DNA of 64,000 bases from the NCBI RefSeq assembly GCF_900218065.1, contig NZ_OBMU01000001.1, positions 396,336 to 460,335 on the forward strand. The letters are read 5' to 3'. The DNA comes from Novosphingobium sp. Chol11. Its GTDB lineage: Bacteria > Pseudomonadota > Alphaproteobacteria > Sphingomonadales > Sphingomonadaceae. Below the pieces are notes generated by a model, which saw only the letters and a list, made by a program, of their open reading frames with translations, was not told the DNA's origin and ran no database searches. The position numbers were made by a program, and so were the translations under genes. This document shows, piece by piece, positions 19,470-28,166 of this stretch (position 1 is its first letter; the number at the start of each line of letters is the position of its first letter).

Positions 19470-19553
19470 TCCTGAATGGTTCAGGAAGTGGTTGATTTCA
19501 CGCCAGATAAGGTGTGGACTTATGTGATGACTATATGTCGGATGTGAGGACAG

Positions 19554-21176
19554 ATGTCAGGGACGCAAGAGCGCCAAAAGCATGCTGGCACGGTAAAACC
19601 CCCTATCCCGGCGGATGAGGCTGACCGGCTGCAAGCGCTGGAGCATTATCGGCTGGGGGGCATCGGCCGGGAACAACCTTTCGATCATATCACCCAGTTC
19701 GCCGCCGACCTGTTCGACGTGCCCATGTCGCTTGTGTCGATCGTGGGATCGGACGCGCAATGTTTTCGCGGCGCATGCGGGATTGATGAAACCCATACGC
19801 CGCGTGACGTTGCCTTCTGCGCCTTCGCGATCTTGCAGCCTGAGGTGATGGTAGTCCCGGACGCCGCGAAGGACCCCAGGTTTCGCAGCAATCCGTTAGT
19901 AACCGGCGCGCCGCACATCCGCTTCTATGCGGGTGCGCCGTTGCGGGTGGCCAACGGCCAGCCGATCGGGACGCTCTGCATCATCGATCACGAGCCCCGC
20001 GATTTTGGGGAGCAGGAGCAAAAGCGCCTTGCGCAACTCGCGCGGACGGTGGTCGATCTCATCGAGTTCCGGGTGGAGGGTTTTGCGGCTGAGGAGCATC
20101 GGCGCAAGCTCGACGACGAACGCCAGTTGCTCAAGCTGACGGTCGAAAACGTTAGCGGTGGCGTCGCGGTGGTCGATCGGGATTTACGCTTGATGCTTTG
20201 GAATCAGGCTTTCGTCGATCTCTTCGATTATGCTCCCGATAGTGTCACGGGCGGCAGGGATGCGCGTGAGCTCATCCGGCTCACGGCGCAGCGTGGCGAA
20301 TTGGGTCCTGGCGATCCGGATCAGATCGTTACGGGCTTTGTGGAGTCCATCCGCACAAGCGATAGTCGGCGTCTGGAAATTCAGCGCCGGAACGGCCGTA
20401 TCCTCGACATAAGGCGCGAATCGATCCGCGGCGGGCGCTTCATCATGACCGCACGGGATGTAACCCAGGAACGGCAGATCAGCCGGTTGAAGGACGAACT
20501 GGTATCGACGGTCAGTCATGAACTGCGCACGCCATTGACAGCTATCTCGGGGGCCTTGGGACTGATGGCGGGCGGGGCTGCGGGAGAGCTGCCCGACCGG
20601 GCCAAGCAACTGGTTGCGATCGGCAGCAAGAACGCCGAGCGGTTGATCCATCTGGTCAACGACCTGCTGGACATGGACAAGCTTCAATCAGGCAAACTGG
20701 TTTTCCATTTCGAGGGGCGGGAACTGGGCCTGCTGCTGACGGAAGCGATTGAGCAGATCGAACCCTATGCGGAGCGTTTCGGCGTCAGGCTCGCTTTCGA
20801 AAGGCCAACTGACGCCGTGGTGGCGAAGGTTGACAGCAACCGTCTGTGCCAAGTCATGACCAATCTCTTGTCGAACGCCTGCAAATTCTCGCCCTCCGGC
20901 GGCACGGTCCGCGTTTCGCTGCAGCGTGCGGGCGATAGTGCGCACATCAGCGTGGCTGATGAAGGGCCGGGTATTTCGCCGGAGTTCCGGGCCAGACTGT
21001 TCAAGCGTTTTGAACAGGAGGACGGCGCCCATCAACAAGGTCATGCAGGCACCGGCCTGGGTCTGGCGATCAGCAAGGCCATAGTAGAGGCGCATGGCGG
21101 CAGTATCACGCTCGACCCGGAGACGGAAAAGGGCGCGACCTTCCGTGTAGAACTGCCCGCCGTCACCGCGAGCTGA
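19554..21176 (+). CDS. GAF-PAS sensor histidine kinase
   Basis: 540 residues with no membrane segment. In order: a GAF domain (about 20-170, FDHITQFAADLFDVPMSLVSIV and PLRVANGQPIGTLCIID), a short coiled linker, a PAS domain (about 190-305), a HisKA domain with the phospho-acceptor VSTVSHELRTPL (His near 322) and an HATPase_c domain with N box (MTNLLSNACKFSP), G1 (VADEGPGI) and G2 (GTGLGLAISKAI). A soluble input domain suggests it senses a cytoplasmic signal or light/redox state; no chromophore Cys can be assigned. A receiver and an Hpt gene follow at once. Confidence 0.92.
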   Translation: MSGTQERQKHAGTVKPPIPADEADRLQALEHYRLGGIGREQPFDHITQFAADLFDVPMSLVSIVGSDAQCFRGACGIDETHTPRDVAFCAFAILQPEVMVVPDAAKDPRFRSNPLVTGAPHIRFYAGAPLRVANGQPIGTLCIIDHEPRDFGEQEQKRLAQLARTVVDLIEFRVEGFAAEEHRRKLDDERQLLKLTVENVSGGVAVVDRDLRLMLWNQAFVDLFDYAPDSVTGGRDARELIRLTAQRGELGPGDPDQIVTGFVESIRTSDSRRLEIQRRNGRILDIRRESIRGGRFIMTARDVTQERQISRLKDELVSTVSHELRTPLTAISGALGLMAGGAAGELPDRAKQLVAIGSKNAERLIHLVNDLLDMDKLQSGKLVFHFEGRELGLLLTEAIEQIEPYAERFGVRLAFERPTDAVVAKVDSNRLCQVMTNLLSNACKFSPSGGTVRVSLQRAGDSAHISVADEGPGISPEFRARLFKRFEQEDGAHQQGHAGTGLGLAISKAIVEAHGGSITLDPETEKGATFRVELPAVTAS

Positions 21177-21189
21177 AGGAGAGGCCGGG

Positions 21190-21558
21190 TTGATCCGCAT
21201 CCTGTATGTCGATGACGAAGCTGACTTGCGGGAAATAGCCGTCATGTCGCTTGAACTGGACCCGGAAATTCAGGTGCGCACGGCGGCGTCTGGCGCTGAG
21301 GCATTGGAACAGGCGAAGCAATGGCAGCCTGCGCTCATCCTTCTTGACGTGATGATGCCGGGCATGGATGGCCCCGCGACCTTGGCGAGGTTGAGGGCCG
21401 ATCCGGACACCAGCGAAATTCCCGCCGCTTTCATAACGGCGAAGACGCATCCGCGGCATGTGACGGACTTGAAGGCGCTTGGTGCGCGTGCGGTGTTGGC
21501 CAAGCCGTTCGATCCGATGAGTCTTGCTGCGAATGTGCGGACATTGCTTCAGCCATGA
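21190..21558 (+). CDS. Single-domain response regulator (receiver)
   Basis: 122 residues, a receiver alone: acidic pair VDDEAD, phospho-acceptor LILLDVMMPGMDG (Asp53), a Thr/Ala switch region (AFITAK) and LAKPFD with the conserved Lys. It starts with TTG (21190), supported by GGAGAGG about 7 bases before it. With no output domain it must act as a shuttle or on a protein partner. Its end overlaps the Hpt gene by four bases (ATGA at 21555), so kinase, receiver and Hpt are one operon and probably one phosphorelay. Confidence 0.9.
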   Translation: MIRILYVDDEADLREIAVMSLELDPEIQVRTAASGAEALEQAKQWQPALILLDVMMPGMDGPATLARLRADPDTSEIPAAFITAKTHPRHVTDLKALGARAVLAKPFDPMSLAANVRTLLQP

Positions 21559-21830
21559 GCGGCATGGAACGGCAGATGCAGGAGATGCGGCAGCGTTTTC
21601 AGCAGCGGGCAGCGTCCGATCGCGCGGCGATCGAGGCGGCGTTGGCGGCGGGCGATTGCCCCCGGCTTCTGCAGCTCGCGCATGGGTTGGCGGGGGTTGC
21701 CGGGATATTTGGTTATGGAGAGATCAGCAGCAGTGCGTCCGCGCTGGAAGAAGCGCTGGATGCAGATGCTGAAGATGAGAAGGTCAGGCTGTTAGCGCAG
21801 GTGTTGATCGGGGCCCTGGACCGCGCCTGA
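21555..21830 (+). CDS. Histidine phosphotransfer (Hpt) domain protein
   Basis: 91 residues, all helical in appearance. The Hpt motif reads LLQLAHGLAGVAGIFGY with the candidate phospho-His at residue 43. The usual Lys of the AHxLKG motif is Ala (AHGLAG), which occurs in some functional Hpt proteins but weakens the assignment. By position it would relay phosphate between the receiver just upstream and another, unlinked output regulator. Translation is coupled through the ATGA overlap. Confidence 0.75.
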   Translation: MSGMERQMQEMRQRFQQRAASDRAAIEAALAAGDCPRLLQLAHGLAGVAGIFGYGEISSSASALEEALDADAEDEKVRLLAQVLIGALDRA

Positions 21831-21854
21831 CGGGGAAGTGGCTGGACGCTCACG

Positions 21855-21882
21855 AAAAGGGCGGCATCCGAAGATGCCGCCC
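21855..21882 (-). terminator. Intrinsic terminator of rplJL with UUCG loop
   Basis: Read on the minus strand: GGGCGGCATC, loop TTCG, GATGCCGCCC, then TTTTCG. This is a perfect 10-bp stem with a C(UUCG)G tetraloop and a U-tract, 52 bases after the rplL stop. It also lies after the converging Hpt gene. Confidence 0.85.
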
Positions 21883-21933
21883 CTTGTTCCAGCTGAGCTG
21901 GATCGGTGCCCCGCGCGAGGCGGAGCGATCCGA

Positions 21934-22314
21934 TTACTTGAGTTCGACAGTCGCGCCGGCTTCTTCCAGCTGCTTCTTGAGCTTTTCGGCTTCTTCCTTG
22001 CCGACGCCTTCCTTGACAGCCTTCGGCGCGCCTTCGACCAGCGCCTTGGCTTCGGTCAGGCCCAGGCCGGTGATGGCGCGGACTTCCTTGATGACGTTGA
22101 TCTTCTTGCCACCGTCGCCGGTGAGAACGACGTCGAATTCGTCCTTGGCTTCTTCAGCAGGCGCGCCACCAGCGGCGCCACCGGCGGGAGCAGCAACTGC
22201 AACAGCAGCAGCAGCCGAAACGCCCCACTTTTCTTCCAGGGCCTTCGAAAGCTCAGCGGCTTCGAGAACGGTCAGGGCCGACAGCTGATCGACCAGAGCA
22301 TTGATATCTGCCAT
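21934..22314 (-). CDS. rplL: 50S ribosomal protein L7/L12
   Basis: 126 residues, the normal size. It has the N-terminal dimerisation part ([30 protein letters not shown]), the Ala/Gly-rich hinge (about 35-55) and the C-terminal factor-binding domain ([39 protein letters not shown]). It forms the stalk that recruits elongation factors. The gene is 80 bases downstream of rplJ and ends in the strong terminator at 21855-21882. rpoBC does not follow. Confidence 0.99.
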   Translation of the reverse strand: MADINALVDQLSALTVLEAAELSKALEEKWGVSAAAAVAVAAPAGGAAGGAPAEEAKDEFDVVLTGDGGKKINVIKEVRAITGLGLTEAKALVEGAPKAVKEGVGKEEAEKLKKQLEEAGATVELK

Positions 22315-22394
22315 GTTAATTTCCCTTCTGGGCGGGGGATGAACCCCGCAAAATCAAGAGTTGAAACGTGTATTGACGGTCGAGACGACGGCGA

Positions 22395-22910
22395 TCAGGC
22401 CGCGTCCTTCTCCGCATAGGCGTTGAAGACCCGCGCGAGCTGAGCCGCCGGCGCCTGGGTGACGGTTGCGAGCTTGGTAGCCGGTGCGACCAGAAGGCCG
22501 ACCAGCTTCGCACGCAGTTCATCCAGCGACGGCATCGAGGCGAGTGCCTTGATACCTTCGGCGTTCAGCAGCACTTCGCCCATCGCGCCGCCAACGATCT
22601 CAAGCCGATCGTTGGTCTTGGCGAATTCGACTGCAACCTTGGCGGCTGCAACCGGATCGGCCGAGGAGGCGAGACCAACCGGACCGGTCAGCAGGTCGCT
22701 GATGCCGGTATAGTCGGTGCCTTCAAGGGCGATCTTGGCGAGGCGATTCTTCGTAACCTTGTAGGTGCCACCGGCTTCGCGCATCTTCTGACGCAATTGG
22801 GTCGACTGAGCGACCGTCATGCCGAGGTTGCGGGTCACGACGACCACGCCAACTTCTGCCAGGTGTGCGTTCAGCGCGGAAACGACCTCAGCTTTCTGAT
22901 TACGATCCAT
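22395..22910 (-). CDS. rplJ: 50S ribosomal protein L10
   Basis: 171 residues from ATG 22910 ([21 protein letters not shown]); the frame is open further upstream but this is the conserved start. L10 anchors the L7/L12 dimers to the ribosome; the C-terminal helix (about 140-171) is the L7/L12-binding part. As in other bacteria, L10 (with L7/L12) probably represses its own mRNA through the structured leader upstream. rplK and rplA are not next to it, and the neighbouring upstream gene is rel. Confidence 0.98.
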   Translation of the reverse strand: MDRNQKAEVVSALNAHLAEVGVVVVTRNLGMTVAQSTQLRQKMREAGGTYKVTKNRLAKIALEGTDYTGISDLLTGPVGLASSADPVAAAKVAVEFAKTNDRLEIVGGAMGEVLLNAEGIKALASMPSLDELRAKLVGLLVAPATKLATVTQAPAAQLARVFNAYAEKDAA

Positions 22911-23110
22911 GCCATTCTCCACTTCATGTCCACTGGCGAACCAGCGAACGGCTATAACCCGCGACGAATCGCGGGGCACTAAAGTCCGAAGGGGAGAGAT
23001 CGACTGGCCCGCATCCTCATGGGAGAACAGGCAGACCCGGACAGGCAAAGCCAGCCGGTAAAGAACTTTTCCCCGTCTAGGCTGGAGATTAAGAAGGGCA
23101 AATTCCCTTC
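22911..23110 (-). ncRNA. Candidate ribosomal protein L10 leader
   Basis: The 200 bases before rplJ hold several stems: CCCGCGA-TTCG-TCGCGGG (22958-22975), CCAGCC/GGCTGG enclosing AAAGTTC (23051-23085) and GAAGGG/CCCTTC (23093-23110). Their position directly before rplJL fits an autoregulatory L10-binding leader. No covariance search was possible. Confidence 0.5.
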
Positions 23111-23509
23111 ACCAACTGTCTCGGACGGAAGACTCCCGAAGGAGCCTGCTGCGCGGGCCTCTACAAAATAGGACGCCTTGTGTCACGCGGATTCTGGCGC
23201 AGGCCGGGCAAATGGCGGAAAACCGCCGTTTCTGCACCGAAGTTCACACCATATGCGCGCGCGTGCGCGAGCGCGCGTAGGCGTGGTGAGAAGCGGTTCG
23301 ACGTTTTCAAAGACCGCTGGGAGATAGGCAGGTTGGGCTGTGTAGGACAGCGGGAATGGGAGGGTGTGGAGCGAAATAGGATGGTTTTTCGCAGATTGTG
23401 ATTTTCGGGATACAGGTTCGGATTTGCGCGAGCATACTCTGAAAGATCGAGGTTGCGCTGGCCCACCCCCCGGCCCCCTCCCGCTTGCGGGAGGGGGAGG
23501 TCACGCCGC
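23111..23509. other. Non-coding region between rplJ leader and rel
   Basis: About 400 bases without a credible gene. It should hold the rplJ promoter; no confident -35/-10 pair was picked. A purine-pyrimidine alternating run at about 23252-23279 (GCGCGCGCGTGCGCGAGCGCG) could adopt unusual DNA structure. A family B repeat occupies 23450-23501 next to the rel stop. Confidence 0.5.
23450..23501. repeat. Palindromic intergenic repeat, family B copy 1
   Basis: GGTTGCGCTGGCCCACCCCCC followed by CCCCTCCCGCTTGCGGGAGG and GGGAGG. The hairpin is CCCTCCCGC/GCGGGAGGG. It is related to copies at 44513-44549, 44889-44940, 47000-47035 and 60970-61024, and lies just past the end of rel. Confidence 0.85.
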
Positions 23510-25615
23510 TTATACGCGGTCCGCCTGCACCACTATGTCGAGGGCCCGGAGTGCCGAGAGGATGCGGTTCAGGTGCTGGGCGTCGTTGACTTCCAGGTCG
23601 ATGATGTCGGTGTGGAACGGCCCTTCGCGGTTTACCAGTTGAAGGTTCAGGATGTTCGCCTTGGTCGCGCCGAACACGTTGGCGACGGCGGCGAGGGCGC
23701 CGGGCTGGTTCTTGACGATGACCTGCAGGCGCGCGGTGCCGCCCTTGGACCTGCTGTCCCAGCTGAGATCAACCCAATCGTCATCCTGCCCGGCTTCGAG
23801 CGAACGGCAGTCGATGGTGTGCACTTCGATCGGCTCGCCCGTGCGGCGGACGCCGACGATGCGATCGCCGGGGACGGGGTGGCAGCAATCGCCCAGATTA
23901 TAGGCGATGCCGGGCGTGAGGCCACGGATCGAGACGGGGGCGTGTTGGCGCGGATGGGCTTCCTCAACGCCTTCGACGCTGGTGGAGCCAGGGACGAGCG
24001 CCTCCATCACCTCTGAGTCCAGCAGGCGGTGCGTGGCGATGGCGACCATCAAAGAGGCACGGTCCTCCAGCTTCAAGCGCTTCAACGCAGCCTTCAGCGC
24101 CTTGTCGCCCAGTTCGCTGGCCAGTTCGGGGGAGAAGCGGCCGATGATTTCCTCATAAAGCTTCTCACCCAGCGCCACTTCCTCGCCACGCTGCTTTTGG
24201 CGGATATAGCGCCGAATAGCGGCGCGCGCCTTGCCGGTGATGGCGAAGGTCAGCCAGCCGGGTTGCGGTTCCTGCCCCTCGGATTTGAGGATTTCGACCT
24301 GGTCGCCATTTTCAAGGCTGGTGCGCAGCGGGACCACGCGGCCGTTGACCTTCGCGCCCACCGTCTGGTTACCGAGGGAGGTGTGCACCGCATAGGCGAA
24401 GTCGACCGGGGTGGAACCCTTGGGCAGCTGGTGCAGCTCGCCCTTGGGAGAGAAGGCGAAGATCCGATCCTGGTACATCGCCATGCGGGTATGTTCGAGC
24501 AGTTCGTCCGCATCCTGGCTCTGTTCCAGAATTTCGACGAGGTCGCGCAGCCATGCCGCATGATGATCGGCCGCGTCGCCCTTCTGCTTGTAGGCCCAGT
24601 GCGCCGCGAGGCCGAGTTCGGCGTCATTGTGCATGTCGCGGCTGCGAATCTGCACCTCGATGCGCGCATTGTCCTGGTGGATGACGGTGGTGTGCAGCGA
24701 CCGATAGCCGTTGCGCTTGGGCGTGGAGATGTAATCCTTGAACCGGCCGGGGACCATTTTGTAGGTCTGGTGGATGAAGCCGAGCGCCCGGTAGCAATCT
24801 TCCGTCGTATCGGTGATCACGCGAAAGGCCATGACGTCGGTCAGCTGTTCGAAGCTGATGTGCCGTTCCTGCATCTTCTTCCAGATGGAATAGGGGTGCT
24901 TTTCGCGGCCGGACACGGTGACGGACAGGTTTTTCCCACCTAGCAGCAGTTGCAGTTCCGCCCCGATGCGGTCGACCTTGCCATGGCCGCCTTCCTTCAG
25001 CTGTTCAAGGCGCTTGGTGATGCTGTCATAGGCCTCCGGTTCCAGCTCGCGGAAAGCGAGCAACTGCATCTCGCGCATGAAATCATACATGCCGATCCGC
25101 TCGGCCAGCGGGGCATAGATGTCCATCGTTTCGCGGGCGATGCGGCGGCGCTTCTGCTCATTCTTGATGAAATGCAGCGTGCGCATATTGTGCAGCCGGT
25201 CGGCCAGCTTGACCAGCAGCACGCGGATGTCGTCCGACATGGCGAGCAGGAATTTGCGGAGATTTTCCGCCGCCCGCTCATTTTCCGACATCGCCTCGAT
25301 CTTCGACAGCTTCGTGACGCCGTCGACCATCCTGGCGACATCTTTGCCGAACGCGCTTTCGATCTCGTCATAGGTGACGAGCGTATCCTCGATCGTATCG
25401 TGCAGCAGCGCCGTCACGATCGTCTGATCGTCCAGGCTGAAGTCGGTCAGGATGCCCGCGACTTCAATGGGATGGCTGAAATAGGGGTCGCCGCTGGCGC
25501 GCTTCTGGGACCCGTGTTTCTGGACGGAAAAGACATAGGCGCGGTTGATCATCGCTTCGTCCGCATCCGGATCGTAGCGCTTCACCCGCTCAACAAGTTC
25601 ATATTGACGCAGCAT
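23510..25615 (-). CDS. rel: Bifunctional (p)ppGpp synthetase/hydrolase Rel (RSH)
   Basis: 701 residues from ATG 25615 (MLRQYELVERVKRYDPDADE; open further upstream). Domain order is HD hydrolase (about 25-180) with SHPIEVA, LLHDTIEDT (His72-Asp73) and KLADRLHNMRTL; synthetase (about 235-345) with RFKDYISTPKRNGYRSLHT; TGS (about 385-445); a Cys/His conserved part (LGDCCHPVPGD); and ACT (about 625-700). The synthetase RxKD motif is the bifunctional SpoT/Rel type rather than EFDD of RelA, and the HD residues are intact, so both making and breaking of the stringent-response alarmone are expected. It is the only RSH in view. Confidence 0.97.
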   Translation of the reverse strand: MLRQYELVERVKRYDPDADEAMINRAYVFSVQKHGSQKRASGDPYFSHPIEVAGILTDFSLDDQTIVTALLHDTIEDTLVTYDEIESAFGKDVARMVDGVTKLSKIEAMSENERAAENLRKFLLAMSDDIRVLLVKLADRLHNMRTLHFIKNEQKRRRIARETMDIYAPLAERIGMYDFMREMQLLAFRELEPEAYDSITKRLEQLKEGGHGKVDRIGAELQLLLGGKNLSVTVSGREKHPYSIWKKMQERHISFEQLTDVMAFRVITDTTEDCYRALGFIHQTYKMVPGRFKDYISTPKRNGYRSLHTTVIHQDNARIEVQIRSRDMHNDAELGLAAHWAYKQKGDAADHHAAWLRDLVEILEQSQDADELLEHTRMAMYQDRIFAFSPKGELHQLPKGSTPVDFAYAVHTSLGNQTVGAKVNGRVVPLRTSLENGDQVEILKSEGQEPQPGWLTFAITGKARAAIRRYIRQKQRGEEVALGEKLYEEIIGRFSPELASELGDKALKAALKRLKLEDRASLMVAIATHRLLDSEVMEALVPGSTSVEGVEEAHPRQHAPVSIRGLTPGIAYNLGDCCHPVPGDRIVGVRRTGEPIEVHTIDCRSLEAGQDDDWVDLSWDSRSKGGTARLQVIVKNQPGALAAVANVFGATKANILNLQLVNREGPFHTDIIDLEVNDAQHLNRILSALRALDIVVQADRV

Positions 25616-25689
25616 CGTATTGCCGATTGTCCGGGAAGCATCTTGCTGTGCAACAAAAAAATCCCATCTTGGGGCAAATGGCTGCACTT

Positions 25690-25718
25690 TTGCATGGGCC
25701 GTGGCTTTGAGCTATCTA
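25690..25718 (+). promoter_or_regulatory. Candidate promoter of the HxlR gene
   Basis: TTGCAT (25690-25695), a 17-base spacer and TATCTA (25713-25718). Predicted transcription start is near 25725 and the ATG is at 25727, so the mRNA may be almost leaderless. Sequence match only. Confidence 0.4.
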
Positions 25719-25726
25719 GACGGACG

Positions 25727-26209
25727 ATGAAGCATAATCTGGCGCAGGATCTGGAACAGTGCGCGCTGCCGAGCGCACTGGAGGCGATGGGTGAGCGCTG
25801 GTCGTTTCTCATCCTGCGCGGCGCCTTGTCAGGCATCCGGCATTTCGAAGATTTCCAGTCATCGCTCGGCATAGCCCGCAACATCCTAGCGAACAGGCTT
25901 TCGCGCCTGGTTGAAAACGGGATCATGTTGCGCCAGCCGATGCAGTGCGACCGGCGGAAGATCGAATATCGCCTGACCGAGAAAGGGCAGGAGTTGGCCC
26001 CCGTCATGATCGCGCTGCGCCAATGGGGCGAGAAGTGGGGATGCGGTCCGCTGTCCTGCCAAGTGCTGGCCGACAAGCGGGACGGTCAGCCGATCCGCCG
26101 GGTGACCATACAGGCGCATGACGGCCGCCCGCTTGAGTTGAGGGACCTTGTCTGGCTTTGCCCTGACGAAGTCACGCCGATGGATCAGGAAGCTGCTACC
26201 GCGGCGTGA
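25727..26209 (+). CDS. HxlR-family transcriptional regulator
   Basis: 160 residues from ATG 25727. The winged-helix HxlR signature is clear: LEQCALPSALEAMGERWSFLILRGALSGIRHFEDFQSSLGIARNILANRLSRLVENGIMLR, with the Cys near the start that in some family members senses electrophiles or formaldehyde. A C-terminal extension (about 105-160) has a CGPLSC pair, which may be redox active. It starts 112 bases from the divergent rel gene; the sensor-kinase gene follows after 46 bases. Confidence 0.88.
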   Translation: MKHNLAQDLEQCALPSALEAMGERWSFLILRGALSGIRHFEDFQSSLGIARNILANRLSRLVENGIMLRQPMQCDRRKIEYRLTEKGQELAPVMIALRQWGEKWGCGPLSCQVLADKRDGQPIRRVTIQAHDGRPLELRDLVWLCPDEVTPMDQEAATAA

Positions 26210-26255
26210 TGCGGGTGGCTTCACCCTGGGCCTGAATTCGCCTAGGCTGGCGGCG

Positions 26256-27362
26256 ATGTCTGTCCAACGTATTCAGCCTCAGCCCTTTTTCGCTGACAAG
26301 AACCGCGCCTTCTGGAATCTGCAATCGGTCGGGTGGGCCGGGGCCTTCCTGCTGCGTGGGTCGTCTACCATCGCGAATGGGCAGCCGCTTTCCAGCCTGA
26401 TCCCGGTGATGATATCGACCGTGTCGGGTTATTCGGTAACGCTGCTCATCGCGGTCATCTTCCGCTTTTTGCAAAGGCAGCGGCCGATCATCACCTGGGG
26501 CGCTTCGATCGTGACGGTGGTGCTCGCGGCTGGACTGGTCGCCTTCATCGACGCATGGGTATTTTCGACCCAGAACCGAGGGAGCGATACGGCCGGCGTG
26601 CAGCTGTTCCTGGGCGCTTTCTATCTCAGCATCACATTGCTGGGCGCCTGGTCGGCGCTGTATTACGCCATCAATTTCTATCTGCAGGTGGAGGAGCAGG
26701 CGGACCAGCTGCTGCTTCTGGAAAATCAGGCGTCGAGCGCGCAACTGGCAATGCTTCGCTACCAGCTCAATCCCCATTTCCTGTTCAATACGCTGAACAG
26801 CATTTCGACCCTTGTGCTGCTCAAGCAGACCGATCGGGCCAACGCGATGCTGTCGCGCCTGTCGTCCTTCCTGCGTTACACGCTGATCAACGAGCCGACC
26901 GCGCAGGTGACGATCGAGCAGGAGGTGGAGACGCTCAAACTCTATCTCGAAATCGAGAAGATGCGGTTCGAGGACCGGTTGCGGCCGGTCTTCAACATCG
27001 ACCCGGCGGTGGCGCAGTCGCGATTGCCGTCGCTGCTGCTGCAGCCGCTGGTCGAAAATGCCATCAAATATGCCGTCACACCCAAGGAAGAGGGGGCAGA
27101 AATCGCCATCACGGCGCAGCCTGCCGGTGAAAACGTCCGGATCGTCGTGTCCGATACGGGTCCGGGATTGAACGAAGGGTTCACGCGGCCGAACACTCCC
27201 ATGAGCGAAGGGACAGGCGTTGGCCTGGCGAATATCCGCGACCGCCTGATCCAGGCGTTCGGGGAACGACAGAGCTTTGAAACGCGTTCCACGCCAGGCG
27301 GCTTTTCGGTCCATATCGAAATGCCGCTTAATCTGGATGAACCATCGAAAGTGGCCGCATGA
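26256..27362 (+). CDS. LytS/YehU-type sensor histidine kinase
   Basis: 368 residues from ATG 26256. Four to five hydrophobic segments (about 15-150) form a membrane input region. A His_kinase domain follows, with LAMLRYQLNPHFLFNTLNSISTL containing the phospho-acceptor His of the NPHFLFN motif, and an HATPase domain (PLVENAIKYAV, VSDTGPGL, GTGVGLANIRDRL). Partner of the LytTR regulator whose ATG overlaps this stop (27359-27362). The signal is unknown. Confidence 0.92.
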   Translation: MSVQRIQPQPFFADKNRAFWNLQSVGWAGAFLLRGSSTIANGQPLSSLIPVMISTVSGYSVTLLIAVIFRFLQRQRPIITWGASIVTVVLAAGLVAFIDAWVFSTQNRGSDTAGVQLFLGAFYLSITLLGAWSALYYAINFYLQVEEQADQLLLLENQASSAQLAMLRYQLNPHFLFNTLNSISTLVLLKQTDRANAMLSRLSSFLRYTLINEPTAQVTIEQEVETLKLYLEIEKMRFEDRLRPVFNIDPAVAQSRLPSLLLQPLVENAIKYAVTPKEEGAEIAITAQPAGENVRIVVSDTGPGLNEGFTRPNTPMSEGTGVGLANIRDRLIQAFGERQSFETRSTPGGFSVHIEMPLNLDEPSKVAA

Positions 27363-28159
27363 CCATTAGAACAATCCTCGTCGATGACGAAAGCCTGGCT
27401 ATCCAAGGCCTCAAGCTCCGTCTGGAAGCGCATGAGGATGTCGAAATCGTAGAAACCTGCTCGAATGGCCGTGAAGCCATCCGCGCTATCAAGACGCATA
27501 AACCCGACCTTGTGTTCCTCGACATTCAGATGCCCGGATTTGACGGCTTTTCCGTTGTCCAGGGCCTGATGGAAGTCGAACCGCCGCTGTTCATCTTCTG
27601 CACCGCCTATAGCGATCATGCGATTCGGGCTTTCGAGGCGCAGGCCGTCGATTATCTGATGAAGCCGGTCGATGAAGGCCGCCTGGCCGACGCGCTCGAC
27701 CGGGTCCGCCAGCGCCTTTCCGAAAAGAAGCAGGTGCAGGAAGCGGAGAAGCTGCGCGAAGTGCTGGCGGAGGTCGCGCCCGATGCGATGAACGAATTCA
27801 ACGCCGATGAAGAGGCACCCTCGTCGAACCGTTTCGAAAAGCTCATCAACATCAAGGACCGGGGGCAGATCTTCCGCGTCGATGTGGATTCGATCGAGCG
27901 GATCGATGCCGCGGGCGACTATATGTGCATCTACACGGCGGATAATTCCCTCATCCTGCGCGAGACGATGAAGGATCTGGAAAAGCGGCTCGACCCGCGC
28001 AATTTCCAGCGTGTGCACCGGTCAACCATCGTTAACTTAAGCCAGGTGCGGCAGGTGAAGCCGCACACCAATGGCGAATGCTTCTTGGTGCTGGAATCGG
28101 GCGCTCAGGTGAAGGTCAGCCGGTCCTACAGGGATGTGGTGGCCCGCTTCGTCCATTAA
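27359..28159 (+). CDS. LytTR-family response regulator
   Basis: 266 residues. Receiver domain (about 1-120) with VDDESLA, phospho-acceptor LVFLDIQMPGFDG (Asp55), FCTAYS and LMKPVDEG; a charged linker (about 120-155); and a LytTR DNA-binding domain (about 160-266) with RFEKLINIKDRGQIFRVDV, NFQRVHRSTIVNLSQV and VLESGAQVKVSRSY. It forms a coupled pair with the kinase upstream (ATGA). The target promoters cannot be seen here; the family often controls envelope or exopolymer functions. The next gene, on the other strand, is gtrA-like. Confidence 0.94.
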   Translation: MTIRTILVDDESLAIQGLKLRLEAHEDVEIVETCSNGREAIRAIKTHKPDLVFLDIQMPGFDGFSVVQGLMEVEPPLFIFCTAYSDHAIRAFEAQAVDYLMKPVDEGRLADALDRVRQRLSEKKQVQEAEKLREVLAEVAPDAMNEFNADEEAPSSNRFEKLINIKDRGQIFRVDVDSIERIDAAGDYMCIYTADNSLILRETMKDLEKRLDPRNFQRVHRSTIVNLSQVRQVKPHTNGECFLVLESGAQVKVSRSYRDVVARFVH

Positions 28160-28166
28160 GGGGACG

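Noticed and set aside
19554-21176. Phytochrome- or LOV-type photoreceptor in the GAF-PAS kinase
   Set aside because: No GXNCRFLQ LOV motif or bilin-binding Cys pattern was found; GAF and PAS look generic.
23252-23279. Alternating CG-rich run before rel as a repeat array or regulatory site
   Set aside because: Short, irregular and not repeated elsewhere; only noted as possible unusual DNA structure.
24950-25726. Open frame extending the HxlR gene about 260 codons upstream
   Set aside because: It runs antisense to rel and has no start signal; the conserved HxlR start is at 25727.
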